DNA from: a virus
Virus record (IMG/VR): IMGVR_UViG_3300044630_002956
Coordinates: 1-27,836 of that record
DNA: 27,836 nucleotides
Strand: one strand, 5' to 3'
Position numbers and translations under genes: made by a program. This document shows positions 1 to 8,046 of the stretch, one piece after another; position 1 is the first letter of the stretch; every line of letters begins with the position of its first letter. Below the pieces are notes generated by a model. It was not told the origin of the DNA, did not search any database, and saw only the letters and a program-made list of their open reading frames with translations.

Positions 1-85
1 AGTTTTTTTCAATTAAACTTAACTGCTCGTCTATTATCGATTCCACACCATTTATTGCGTATATATGATAGTAGACGTGAATCAT
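1..85 (-). CDS. 5' end of unknown phage protein (cut by window edge)
   Basis: An ATG whose last bases overlap the stop of the glycosyltransferase upstream (TAATG arrangement) opens a frame that stays open for 28 codons to the left edge. It begins MIHVYYHIYAI. The same stop-start overlap joins several clearly real gene pairs in this window, which supports this as a genuine start. Too little is visible to assign a function. Since it follows a glycosyltransferase cluster it may belong to the same surface or modification module, but that is inference. Confidence 0.65.
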   Translation of the reverse strand, partial: MIHVYYHIYAINGVESIIDEQLSLIEKN

Positions 86-711
86 TACAGAGTATTGTAA
101 TAATCGTTTTGTTTCTCTTGCCTATCTATTGTTTTTGGATGTTTAATACAATATACTTCATCCGATGGGAAATTGGTATACGATTGAAATCCAACAATTC
201 TTTCATGTACTTTACCACTCCACCCAATAGTTTCTGGATTGTTTTTGTAAATACGAGTCTGAACATCAGGAAAATTAACCCAACCTTTTTCATTTACATT
301 CCATCCCCACTTTTGAATATGTGCTTCGGTCAATCCTTCTACTGTATTAATACGAGGAACTACTATTAGGTCTTTATCAGTATTAGCATCTAATAATTCT
401 TCCAAATTATAAATTAAATCATTTGATAGGTACTCATCCGCATCTAACTGAAATATCCACTCACCTTTACAGTGTGAATTTAAAAAGTTTTTCCATTGTG
501 CAAAATCGTTATCAAATTCAGATTCAATTAAAGTGATGTAATTTGCATTAGCTTGTAATTCTAAATACTCAATCATTTCCGTAGAAGATTTTGGAGTATC
601 TAAAAGAACTACTATTTCAGAATTTTCACCTTTATAGTTTATCAATTGAGTAACTAATCGTATAATTTCTTCATGCTCATTACAAGCGGTTATTGCGTAA
701 CTTAATTTCAT
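85..711 (-). CDS. GT-A fold (family 2-like) glycosyltransferase
   Basis: A 208-residue protein with the opening of family 2 glycosyltransferases: a beta strand running into YAITACNEHEE near residues 5-15, then a second strand IVVLLDTP around 33-40. The metal and nucleotide-sugar binding DxD motif is seen as QLDADEYL at 88-95 (D90, D92). GT2 enzymes move a sugar from a nucleotide-sugar donor to an acceptor; the acceptor here cannot be read. It is short for the family, so it is a minimal catalytic domain with no membrane segment. The ATG follows the upstream gene's stop directly (TAAATG), and the stop overlaps the next gene, so it sits in a tight operon. Family assignment is good; substrate unknown. 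Confidence 0.8.
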   Translation of the reverse strand: MKLSYAITACNEHEEIIRLVTQLINYKGENSEIVVLLDTPKSSTEMIEYLELQANANYITLIESEFDNDFAQWKNFLNSHCKGEWIFQLDADEYLSNDLIYNLEELLDANTDKDLIVVPRINTVEGLTEAHIQKWGWNVNEKGWVNFPDVQTRIYKNNPETIGWSGKVHERIVGFQSYTNFPSDEVYCIKHPKTIDRQEKQNDYYNTL

Positions 712-1146
712 TTAATCTTCGTTGTGTGTTTCTTTTGTAATATAATCAGCTTCTCCGCCCGTTGTATATGGTGGATTGTATGTATTATTTGTATAATGCC
801 ATGCCGAACCGCTTGGATATCCGTATGTGGTTGATGTACTTCCAAATCCAAATGGTGGATTAGCTATTGTAATAGAACCACTTCCAGGTGTTGTTGTAAT
901 TGTTGTACCATTAGTATCCCCACAATAAATTTCATACGGTCTATATGGATTGTATGGCTGTGGTTGGATAAGTGGGTTTGTCATTGGTGCAGTATTCGGA
1001 ACTCCAAACGGAAATCCTATTGGTTCTTCATCATTAACCTTTGCCAACACATCTTTTAATGCATCCCATTGTTTGGGTGATATATTGTATTCATGTACTC
1101 CTTGAGTAAATCCTTGTAACCAAAGGACGAATTCTTTTGATGTCAT
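712..1146 (-). CDS. unknown protein: helical N-terminus, Gly/Pro/Thr/Tyr-rich tail
   Basis: A 144-residue protein in two parts. Residues 1-40 (KEFVLWLQGF at 4-13, then SPKQWDALKDVLAKV) read as a compact two- or three-helix domain of a kind that recurs in phage hypothetical proteins. Residues 43-135 are low complexity, rich in Pro, Gly, Thr, Ser, Asn and Tyr, with short strands of Thr and Gly. No signal peptide or membrane segment is seen. It lies between a 157-aa unknown gene and a glycosyltransferase gene with only a few bases between. The composition would suit a virion decoration or flexible linker protein, but no function is recognised. Confidence 0.7.
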   Translation of the reverse strand: MTSKEFVLWLQGFTQGVHEYNISPKQWDALKDVLAKVNDEEPIGFPFGVPNTAPMTNPLIQPQPYNPYRPYEIYCGDTNGTTITTTPGSGSITIANPPFGFGSTSTTYGYPSGSAWHYTNNTYNPPYTTGGEADYITKETHNED

Positions 1147-1148
1147 AA

Positions 1149-1622
1149 CTATTTATTTTTTAATTGTGATTTTTTATCAATCCCTTCAACATCTTTATGT
1201 CTAGGAGTTAATGAATTAACATCCATATCTAATTCAATTATTTTACCAAGCCCACTTAACTTATAAGTTCTATACGCTTCGTTTGTAATTATTGGAACTT
1301 TCATAACTACCTTTTCATAAAAAGCTTTTGCTCCACCTCTCATTTCTAACAGGTTAGTATCTTCATTTACGAACCTACCAAAAAATTTTTTAATTAAGTT
1401 TGGATTTACATTTGATACCTTTACGGCATGTACAACATCTTTCACTTTTGAAACAAATAGTGTATATATAATTGGAGCAGAAAATTCACTGTATTTACCT
1501 TTAGTTCCATCTATATATTCATATTCTTTTATAAGATAGAATTTTGCCCTTGTCATTTGATTTGGGACAATGAAGTTTCTATCATCTATAAATTTTCTAT
1601 ATAGTGGATTATAGCTCTGCAT
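1149..1622 (-). CDS. conserved phage protein of unknown function
   Basis: A 157-residue soluble protein beginning MQSYNPLYRKFIDDRNF. The central part looks like a small alpha/beta domain (YLIKEYEYIDGTKGKYS near 28-44, then a hydrophobic strand IIYTLFVSKV), and the C-terminus is basic (KKSQLKNK). The overall pattern resembles short hypothetical proteins of T4-like phages, but no catalytic motif can be named. Its ATG overlaps the stop of the upstream GT-B glycosyltransferase by one base (TAATG), so its translation is probably coupled to that gene. Confidence 0.75.
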   Translation of the reverse strand: MQSYNPLYRKFIDDRNFIVPNQMTRAKFYLIKEYEYIDGTKGKYSEFSAPIIYTLFVSKVKDVVHAVKVSNVNPNLIKKFFGRFVNEDTNLLEMRGGAKAFYEKVVMKVPIITNEAYRTYKLSGLGKIIELDMDVNSLTPRHKDVEGIDKKSQLKNK

Positions 1623-2890
1623 TATTTACTTAACATTTTTAATTTAGGTAATTGAAGTTGTTGAAACTTTGGTTGTACCCTATTATAAATACCATATTGA
1701 TTCAAAATTCCATCAAATAATTTAGTCATTTTTTCCAATCCAAAGTTTTGTTTATTTTGTTTGCCCAATTGTAAAGATGCCGTTTTGTATTTTTCATAGT
1801 TCTTATAAACATCTTTTATGGTTGATAGTGCCTTTGAAATATTTACATTAAACCATTGTGATTCTTTTAATAAAAATTGGTCTGCGGCTGATTCATGTAC
1901 CTGCTTTAATTCACCTTCTAATAAAACAGCTCCTTGCTTTAAGAAATCCAAATGTCCACTCCAATTGGAAACAATTACAGGCTTACCCGTTAAACTGAAC
2001 TCCAATAGAGGTCTACCAAACCCTTCACCTTTTGTAAAGTTTAACATTGCTTTTACTTTTGGATGTTCATACAATCCGTTCATTTCAACAGGTGTTAAAT
2101 CACCATGCAACAAATAAATTGGAACTGATTTATAATCATTACCAAGTACTTCTCTAATTTTTTTAATAGTGGTTTCTCTATCCATTACAGAGAATCCTGC
2201 TGAAGATGTTTTAAGAACTAATGCTGGCTTTACTTTTTCGTTTTTAAATGCCATTGCGAATGTTTTAATCATCATTCCCACATTCTTTCTATCTTCACCC
2301 AAATCACCTCTTAACCAATGACCTACGAATAGAAATGCGAACTCTTCTTTGATTTGGTCTAATTCCGAAATAATAGCAACCTCATCTGTTCCAAACATTG
2401 TTTCATCAAATCCTTCAAATAGAATTTCAACAGGTTTTTGAATTCTATGTTGTGCAATTAATTGTCCTGTTTGTTTATCTTGTTCATTATATACCGTATC
2501 TACTAAACTTTTCTTTGAATGTTCTGATGGAACTATAATCAAATCCATTCTATTACATCCATGAATCCAATCTAATGCACAATGTGTTGTTTCAATTGCC
2601 GCAGTAATTCCAATATTATAAAATCCTAATGGTTGAAATTCATTTGGGACTGTAACTTGAATATAAATGTCAGGTTTTTCTGTAATTTGCGGGATGATAT
2701 TATCTACAGCCCATTTGTGAAATTGATTATCATAATTAAGAGCATCCATTGGGGTATTCCCCCAACGAGTGCTAATAATTTTAATATCAAATTTATCTAA
2801 TTTATATAGAGAATGTAATAAATCTCTCGCGTGGTCACCATATCCACTTCTTGTTGCTACTGGTGCCTGAAATACTAATGTTGGTTTCAT
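1622..2890 (-). CDS. GT-B glycosyltransferase (family 4-like)
   Basis: A 422-residue protein with the two-domain GT-B layout. The N-terminal half opens with a strand and glycine loop (VFQAPVATRSGYGDHAR, 6-22). The C-terminal donor domain holds the EX7E signature of retaining GT4 enzymes: E289 and E297 in the segment EGFGRPLLE, followed by GKPVIVSNWSGHLDFL. The strand AFLFVGHW near 185-192 begins the donor-binding Rossmann domain. Length is usual for GT4. It is preceded by a homologous GT-B gene with one free base between them and is coupled to the 157-aa gene by a TAATG overlap. Donor sugar and acceptor are unknown. Confidence 0.85.
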   Translation of the reverse strand: MKPTLVFQAPVATRSGYGDHARDLLHSLYKLDKFDIKIISTRWGNTPMDALNYDNQFHKWAVDNIIPQITEKPDIYIQVTVPNEFQPLGFYNIGITAAIETTHCALDWIHGCNRMDLIIVPSEHSKKSLVDTVYNEQDKQTGQLIAQHRIQKPVEILFEGFDETMFGTDEVAIISELDQIKEEFAFLFVGHWLRGDLGEDRKNVGMMIKTFAMAFKNEKVKPALVLKTSSAGFSVMDRETTIKKIREVLGNDYKSVPIYLLHGDLTPVEMNGLYEHPKVKAMLNFTKGEGFGRPLLEFSLTGKPVIVSNWSGHLDFLKQGAVLLEGELKQVHESAADQFLLKESQWFNVNISKALSTIKDVYKNYEKYKTASLQLGKQNKQNFGLEKMTKLFDGILNQYGIYNRVQPKFQQLQLPKLKMLSK

Positions 2891-2891
2891 A

Positions 2892-4274
2892 TTATAACTC
2901 TATTAACTTAAATTTTTTCTTTGGTGTCCAATTTTCAAATGCACCTTCCATGCCATCTACTAATGTTTTACACATTGCTTCTCTACTCAACAAACCATCT
3001 CCCAACATCCACTTTCTACCTTTCAATGCTGCTGCATCTCTATCTTCTTTTGGAGTTAAATACCATTCCATAATCAATGGTGATATATCTTCAAAATCAA
3101 CTCTATCATCAAAGATGTAAGGAGTAGGAACTGAACCCGTTGTTGAACGAACTGGCCAAATTGGTTTAACCCAATCTCCCCAAACTACACCTGCTTTTTT
3201 GTGTCTATCATGCAATGAACCAATCTGTACATAATCTTCTGCGGTTAGTAGTTTACCAGTTGTAATATCTCTAAATCCACATTGGTCTTGCAATCCACCC
3301 GTTACCGTTACAATGATTGGAGTTCCAGCCATTACTGATTCAGCCGTTGCCAATCCAAATCCTTCATTAGATGCCACATTAATTGTTACATCTCCTAAAT
3401 TATAAAGATAGTTCAATTGCTCTTCTGAATATCTGTTTGGTGCAAATACTACATTTGTTTCAGGTGAACAACACTCTGCTATAGTTCTTGGTAAATCAGT
3501 ACCATGTTCTTCTACGGGTTGAGTATGCATTAATAAACATACTTTACTTCTATGTTCTGGTGATAATGCCTCCACAAACTTATCGAATGCAAGAATTACG
3601 TCAATTGGTTGTTTTCTACGAATGTTTCTGTTATTCCAATATAAAACAAAATCGTATTCTTTTTCACCAAAGATTTCCTTTTTAAATTCAGCAGGTACTT
3701 CAACTGGCTTATATAAATCCGAATTAATACCATGTGGTACATAACTCACTTGCCAATCAGCAGGTGGTGTCCAATGTGGTTCCTTATCCCATCCCCACAC
3801 TCTACGGGTAATACCATAAGTTTGTTTTGAAATACAACCAATCCAATCACAACTTTCGTAGTAATCTCTATTATATTTAGGGTCTGGTAAATCATCCCAA
3901 ATATGATAAAAGAATAAAGGAACTGATTGACGAATTTCATGCTCCATTTCATACAACCAAATCCAATATCTCGGGTCTGTAAAGTGTAGGATTGCATCAG
4001 GTTGTTCTACCATCAATAATTGACGAATAATACCAGCATTACCATAACCATCCGATGGGTAAATTTTTACACTAGCATCAGCAACACCAGTTTGCTCTCT
4101 AACACTATCGTTTAAGTCTAAAATCTTTCCTGCTTCTGGATGTTTGATTGCTGCTCCTAATTGAACCCAATCATATTTATCAACGGTTCCCATAACCAAT
4201 TGTTTGGAAACATTAGCGATACCACTCGCCATTCGTAAATCGTCTGATAATAATAAAATCTTCTTTTTTGCCAT
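2892..4274 (-). CDS. GT-B glycosyltransferase (family 4-like)
   Basis: A 460-residue GT-B protein starting MAKKKILLLSDDLRMASGIA, a strand plus glycine loop typical of the N-terminal domain. The C-terminal domain has the EX7E motif (E304, E312 in EGFGLATAE) followed by MAGTPIIVTVTGGLQD, where donor sugar-phosphate contacts lie in GT4 enzymes. Aromatic residues are frequent (YWIWLYEMEHE, 103-113). It shares the motif layout of the next gene but little sequence, so the two may add successive sugars. The gene follows the Cas4-like nuclease and probably shares its promoter at 5189-5217. Acceptor unknown. Confidence 0.85.
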   Translation of the reverse strand: MAKKKILLLSDDLRMASGIANVSKQLVMGTVDKYDWVQLGAAIKHPEAGKILDLNDSVREQTGVADASVKIYPSDGYGNAGIIRQLLMVEQPDAILHFTDPRYWIWLYEMEHEIRQSVPLFFYHIWDDLPDPKYNRDYYESCDWIGCISKQTYGITRRVWGWDKEPHWTPPADWQVSYVPHGINSDLYKPVEVPAEFKKEIFGEKEYDFVLYWNNRNIRRKQPIDVILAFDKFVEALSPEHRSKVCLLMHTQPVEEHGTDLPRTIAECCSPETNVVFAPNRYSEEQLNYLYNLGDVTINVASNEGFGLATAESVMAGTPIIVTVTGGLQDQCGFRDITTGKLLTAEDYVQIGSLHDRHKKAGVVWGDWVKPIWPVRSTTGSVPTPYIFDDRVDFEDISPLIMEWYLTPKEDRDAAALKGRKWMLGDGLLSREAMCKTLVDGMEGAFENWTPKKKFKLIEL

Positions 4275-4303
4275 AACTTATTTTTATAAATAATTATTGT
4301 TTT

Positions 4304-5170
4304 TTATATTTTTCCGTCACAAATTCCTCTTTGTTTAAACTCACACCAATCACATAGTTTTGATGGATACTTTGGATATTTTGAATCTACATTATATTCC
4401 CCATTCTGGTCAAACACACTATTAACGAATTCAGTAAACCCTTTCCATGATTTGGTCATAGAAGGTTTACCACTTGCAGGTACGTGTCTACTAATACGAG
4501 GGATGTTATAATCTGTATTTTCAGATACCTTACGCTTTAGAATTATGAATTCCACATCAATTACATCTTCGGATATATTTAGTAATTCTGCGTAAAACTT
4601 TTTGTATAAAAGTAATTGTGTGCTTTTAATCGAGTCTGCTTTTTGGTTTTTAGTCCATCCTCTAGTTGAGGTTTTGAAATCGGTAATACGATATCTACCT
4701 GTTGATTTACTTCTAACAATGAAATCAATAAACCCCATAAAATTAACATTTTCTGAAATCTTTGTATTGATTACTTGCTCAATTGCAATTAACTCGTCAT
4801 CTTTTAATGAGAAAAAATTATTGAAATTTTTAGATTTCTGAAAGTAATCTAAAATAAGATACCCATCTTCTAAAAACTCAACTAACTCCTCTTTGGAACA
4901 TATTGGGGTCTGTCCTTCGTTTGATTCTTTTAAAAAGGATTCTCGCATTTTTTCTTTGAGAAACTCTTTTGTATTCATATTCTTATCTGCTTGCGATTTG
5001 GAAATACGCAAACATCTACTTAAATATTCTTGCAAAGTCTCATGCATTGCGGAACCAAAAACGGTGTGTATATTGGATGATGATTCTCTCAAACCATCTA
5101 CATACGCCAGTTTGTATTGATGTGGGCATGCAGACCACATACTGTATTGGGAAAACGAAACTCTTGCCAT
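4304..5170 (-). CDS. Cas4/RecB-like PD-(D/E)XK nuclease with Fe-S cysteines
   Basis: A 288-residue nuclease of the PD-(D/E)XK superfamily. Visible catalytic residues are H43 (GSAMHE), D149 (GFIDF) and the D164-x-K166 pair (ITDFKTS). Four cysteines sit as in Cas4/AddB Fe-S nucleases: C15 near the N-terminus (WSACPHQYK) and C273, C276, C284 at the C-terminus (LCDWCEFKQRGIC). By family it should be a metal-dependent DNA exonuclease whose Fe-S cluster staples the ends of the domain. Its own promoter lies immediately upstream with a predicted leader of about 12 nt, and no CRISPR genes are near, so a role in phage DNA processing or recombination is more likely than adaptation. Family is secure, role inferred. 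Confidence 0.85.
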   Translation of the reverse strand: MARVSFSQYSMWSACPHQYKLAYVDGLRESSSNIHTVFGSAMHETLQEYLSRCLRISKSQADKNMNTKEFLKEKMRESFLKESNEGQTPICSKEELVEFLEDGYLILDYFQKSKNFNNFFSLKDDELIAIEQVINTKISENVNFMGFIDFIVRSKSTGRYRITDFKTSTRGWTKNQKADSIKSTQLLLYKKFYAELLNISEDVIDVEFIILKRKVSENTDYNIPRISRHVPASGKPSMTKSWKGFTEFVNSVFDQNGEYNVDSKYPKYPSKLCDWCEFKQRGICDGKI

Positions 5171-5186
5171 AGTGTGTTATTTAAAT

Positions 5187-5218
5187 ACAATATACACAAT
5201 TTATTCCGTTTTTCCAAA
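5187..5218 (-). promoter_or_regulatory. Bacteroidota-type promoter for the nuclease/glycosyltransferase unit
   Basis: Read on the minus strand, TTTG (TTG at 5217-5215) is followed after exactly 20 nt by TATATTGT (TATATT at 5194-5189). This fits the -33 TTTG / -7 TAnnTTTG pattern of Bacteroidota housekeeping promoters. The -33 part lies in the last codons of the SGNH gene. The predicted start site is about 12 nt before the nuclease ATG. Confidence 0.7.
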
Positions 5219-6052
5219 TGTTTCTTCTACTTTATTTTTTAATATATCAGCCCAAACGTCGCATGCTTCTAAATTTGGATGGCCGGAATTTCCTTTAAAA
5301 TAATATTCATTATCATTGAATTCTCTCATACCTCTATCCAAAAAGAATTTAAGCATTGTGGATATTTCTTTAAAAATAAACGGATTATCAAATACACTAT
5401 TTATAAATTCTTCTGTTAAAATATACCCGTTATCTCTATTATTGATGTACAAATCAAAATCATTAAAATGTGTATTTATTTTAAATTGCTCATTTATATT
5501 ATCAGAATTTGATTCTTTTAAATAATACTCATCATTATGTTTAAACGGTTTATGGTCATTTATGCCATCAAATATAATATAAGGATATCCTTTTGATTCA
5601 AAGTAAGATGTTAAAGTTATTATATTTTGTAATGTTTTATATAAAGAAAATGTTATGTTGCTATAAATGTAAATCAATTCTTTTCTATTTTTATATATCC
5701 ATTTTGCAGCATTATTGCCATTTTTATAAGCTGGCATAGCTTTTTCAAAACATAATGGAGTAACATGCCATTCTTGCGGAGAATGTATCATATCATCGTA
5801 ATATACTTGGTATCTTAAACATTCCGTTAACTGAATGACAAATAAAGAATCTTTTGCAATATCTTTTTTAACTTCACAAAATTCAATAGTTCTCCAAGTA
5901 ATAGTATCATTACCACTACCACCTTTACCTATATTATAAACTTCTAAATTTAATTTTTCTCCTAAAAATTTAGGCCACGCTCCTTCTTTACCAAGAATAT
6001 GGCCTTCTGTAAAGGAACATCCATTAGCTACCAAATATTTTTTATTTAGCAT
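5201..6052 (-). CDS. SGNH/GDSL-like hydrolase-fold protein
   Basis: A 283-residue protein. The block I motif is VANGCSFTEG, with candidate nucleophile S13. Block II is NIGKGGSGND (40-49), with the expected Gly and Asn. Block V is GHPN, with candidate His H258, though the Asp usually three residues before it is replaced (NSGH). SGNH enzymes remove acyl or other ester groups from sugars and lipids. The ATG overlaps the gp62 stop (TAATG), so it is translated with the clamp loader operon. A second SGNH-like gene lies beside the polymerase. Whether it is a working hydrolase is uncertain because the Asp is missing. Confidence 0.7.
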   Translation of the reverse strand: MLNKKYLVANGCSFTEGHILGKEGAWPKFLGEKLNLEVYNIGKGGSGNDTITWRTIEFCEVKKDIAKDSLFVIQLTECLRYQVYYDDMIHSPQEWHVTPLCFEKAMPAYKNGNNAAKWIYKNRKELIYIYSNITFSLYKTLQNIITLTSYFESKGYPYIIFDGINDHKPFKHNDEYYLKESNSDNINEQFKINTHFNDFDLYINNRDNGYILTEEFINSVFDNPFIFKEISTMLKFFLDRGMREFNDNEYYFKGNSGHPNLEACDVWADILKNKVEETFGKTE

Positions 6053-6504
6053 TATATTTTTAATTTTAATTTGGTTATTAACTTTTTGTCAGTACCATAT
6101 TTTTCGCACATATATTTTATATTCTCCCTGCCTTCTCTGGTTGCATATAAAACTTCAATGTAATCAATTGATTGTCTTTCGGAACAATCGTAATCTTTTT
6201 TAATTAAATCAACTAAAAATGATTCGTATTTTTCTTCTCCTTTTCCTTTGATGTATTTAAGATAATATTTACCTTTAGGTATAATACTGATATACAACTT
6301 ATACATTTCTCTAGGTTCTAATGTTTGAGTCAGAGGTAATATAGTTGCAATCAATTCTACCCATTCAGGTTTCATCGAAAGGAATCTATTAATCATAAAG
6401 TTACTCCATGTCTTAATATCTTCCTCCGATAATTTATCAAAGTAGTTTGGGTCTTGCTCCGATGTAATTGCAGCAATGTGGTCAAATAACTTTTTTCCTG
6501 CCAT
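6052..6504 (-). CDS. gp62: clamp loader small subunit (gp62-like)
   Basis: A 150-residue protein, MAGKKLFDHI at the N-terminus, with the conserved-looking core WSNFMINRFLSMKPEWVELI (33-52) that I associate with gp62 of T4-like marine phages. In T4, one gp62 joins four gp44 to load the gp45 clamp. The reading frame is open 26 codons further, but that ATG (6582) would overlap the zinc-ribbon gene by 76 bases. The ATG at 6504 begins just past that gene's stop and gives the family N-terminus, so it is preferred. It is shorter than T4 gp62 (187 aa). Position after gp44 matches T4 order (44 then 62), with one extra gene between. Confidence 0.75.
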   Translation of the reverse strand: MAGKKLFDHIAAITSEQDPNYFDKLSEEDIKTWSNFMINRFLSMKPEWVELIATILPLTQTLEPREMYKLYISIIPKGKYYLKYIKGKGEEKYESFLVDLIKKDYDCSERQSIDYIEVLYATREGRENIKYMCEKYGTDKKLITKLKLKI

Positions 6505-6506
6505 TA

Positions 6507-6743
6507 TTATACGATTGGTGATGGTGTGTCTCTCAATTCCAAAGGTAATAACTCTTGCAATGCTTTTCCACATTGAGTACATAAATACATTTCAATTGGA
6601 ATGATTGAATCTTGAGCATTACCAGTCATTATTTTACTTAATTTTTTAAATCTATATCCTGGCATAAATGTTTTATTTCCACATTCACACACCATATCCC
6701 TCGCATCATTTAAAGTGACACCATTTGGTAATCCTTGTTCCAT
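6507..6743 (-). CDS. small zinc-ribbon protein between gp44 and gp62
   Basis: A 78-residue protein with a CxC pair (C19, C21 in CECGNK) and a CxxC pair (C55, C58 in CTQCGK), a four-cysteine set expected to bind one zinc ion. The stretch between is basic then hydrophobic. Its ATG overlaps the gp44 stop (TAATG), so it is translationally coupled to the clamp loader ATPase. Zinc ribbons of this size often bind nucleic acid or a partner protein. Location suggests a replication or late-transcription accessory role, which is inference; no named family is claimed. Confidence 0.75.
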   Translation of the reverse strand: MEQGLPNGVTLNDARDMVCECGNKTFMPGYRFKKLSKIMTGNAQDSIIPIEMYLCTQCGKALQELLPLELRDTPSPIV

Positions 6744-7690
6744 TATTTTATAATATTTAAAATTTGAATAATTGTACTCATAAACACTATTTCTTTATCT
6801 ACTACCAATGCATCTTTGGATAATCCTTCTGCAATAGTTAAGATTACATTTGCCGTATTACCTGCTGCATATTCATCTACTCTACTATACAACATAGAAT
6901 ACATTTCAGAATAATCATTTAAACGATTGTCCGCAACTGCTTGTCTGATATTCATAAACATATTTCGTTTATCATCATTTGCTTTTAACAAATCTACCAA
7001 TTTAGTTTGGAAGTTAGATTCCACCATAATTTGATGGTCTACTTTCAACTCTCCTTTTGCAGATTGTAATTGACAAGTATTTAAGATTCTACGAATATCA
7101 GGATAATATGAACTGATAATATCAGCAACATTTTTAACATCGTATTTAATCTTTTCCGCATCTAAAATTCTAGTAACCTGAATTGCAACATCTTTCTTTG
7201 TAGGAGGTGTAATTGCGAATGTTTGACATCTACTTTTGATTGGGTCAATAATCTTTTCGTGGTAATTACACGTTAGAATAAATCTACAATGTTTGGAGAA
7301 TGTCTCCATTAAGTTACGCAAGATTGCCTGTGCGTTTGGAGTCATATAATCAAACTCATCCAAAATGATAATCTTAAATCCTGCAAACCCCATTGAGGAT
7401 GCAAAGTTCTTCACTTTATTCCGAACTGTATCTACGTTGTTCTCATCCGATGCGTTAATAATCATACTATCACATTTGATTGTATTTACAATAAGTTTTG
7501 CAAGTGTGGTTTTACCAGTTCCAGCTTTACCATGTAATAACAAATGTGGAATATCATTATTGTCCAAATATTGTTGAATGGTTTCCTTTACGGTTTCATT
7601 ACCAACATATTCGGAAAGTGTTTGTGGGCGGTATTTCTCCACCCACAAACTATGTTCTCTCTTACTAATATCGTTTTCAAAAAAGCTCAT
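6743..7690 (-). CDS. gp44: sliding clamp loader ATPase (gp44-like)
   Basis: A 315-residue AAA+ protein opening with VEKYRPQTLSEYVGNE (17-32), the start typical of clamp loader subunits. Walker A is GKAGTGKT (54-61), Walker B is IIILDEFD (107-114), and the SRC arginine-finger motif is KSRCQTF (152-158). The C-terminal region fits the helical collar domain. Length matches T4 gp44 (319 aa). The tetramer with gp62 uses ATP to open and place the gp45 clamp on primer ends for gp43. It is followed by the zinc-ribbon gene and gp62 through tight overlaps. Confidence 0.95.
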   Translation of the reverse strand: MSFFENDISKREHSLWVEKYRPQTLSEYVGNETVKETIQQYLDNNDIPHLLLHGKAGTGKTTLAKLIVNTIKCDSMIINASDENNVDTVRNKVKNFASSMGFAGFKIIILDEFDYMTPNAQAILRNLMETFSKHCRFILTCNYHEKIIDPIKSRCQTFAITPPTKKDVAIQVTRILDAEKIKYDVKNVADIISSYYPDIRRILNTCQLQSAKGELKVDHQIMVESNFQTKLVDLLKANDDKRNMFMNIRQAVADNRLNDYSEMYSMLYSRVDEYAAGNTANVILTIAEGLSKDALVVDKEIVFMSTIIQILNIIK

Positions 7691-7696
7691 AATAAA

Positions 7697-7996
7697 TTAA
7701 TTATTTTCTTTAGATTTTTCTCTTTCTAATTTTGATTCTTCTGAAATTGGTCTTGGGAAGATTGTGAACTGCATTCCATTTTGTTGAAAATTTAATCCTT
7801 GTCCTTCTATTGGTTGAATGATTAATGTTAGTGGCGATGGTTCTGAATTTTCATCTGCCCATGCAAATACTACAGGTTCATTGTTGAAAAATTGAAAACA
7901 CCATTCAACATCTTCAATTTGTTGTGGTTCTGAAATACTAACACTACCTTGTGATTGCAATTCCTCATTTGGGAATAATTCTAATTGTTTTTTCAT
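7697..7996 (-). CDS. unknown 99-aa protein ahead of gp44
   Basis: A small acidic protein. After a short linker-like N-terminus (KKQLELFPNEELQSQG) comes a beta-rich segment with clustered aromatic residues (VEWCFQFFNNEPVVFAWADE, about 29-48) and then a charged tail (EREKSKENN). No catalytic motif is seen. It starts the transcription unit that continues into gp44, with 6 bases between the genes. In T4 the regulator RegA sits between genes 43 and 62/44, but this protein is shorter and shows no RegA resemblance that I can see. Confidence 0.7.
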   Translation of the reverse strand: MKKQLELFPNEELQSQGSVSISEPQQIEDVEWCFQFFNNEPVVFAWADENSEPSPLTLIIQPIEGQGLNFQQNGMQFTIFPRPISEESKLEREKSKENN

Positions 7997-8015
7997 TTTA
8001 TATAGTTTATTTTTG

Positions 8016-8046
8016 ATAATATAATTTATTTTCTTTAAATTTCAAA
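8016..8046 (-). promoter_or_regulatory. candidate promoter for the 99-aa/gp44/gp62 unit
   Basis: Minus strand TTG (8045-8043, within TTTTG) followed after 19 nt by TATATTAT (TATATT at 8023-8018). The spacing is one shorter than in the other promoters here and the -7 box lacks the terminal TTTG, so it is the weakest of the set. The predicted leader is about 15 nt. Confidence 0.5.

Noticed and set aside
6505-6582. N-terminal extension of gp62 to an ATG at 6582
   Set aside because: It would overlap the zinc-ribbon gene by 76 bases, and the ATG at 6504 starts directly after that gene's stop with the expected MAGKKLFDH start.
7697-7996. 99-aa protein as RegA
   Set aside because: Its position is suggestive, but it is shorter than RegA (122 aa in T4), acidic, and has no motif in common that I can see.
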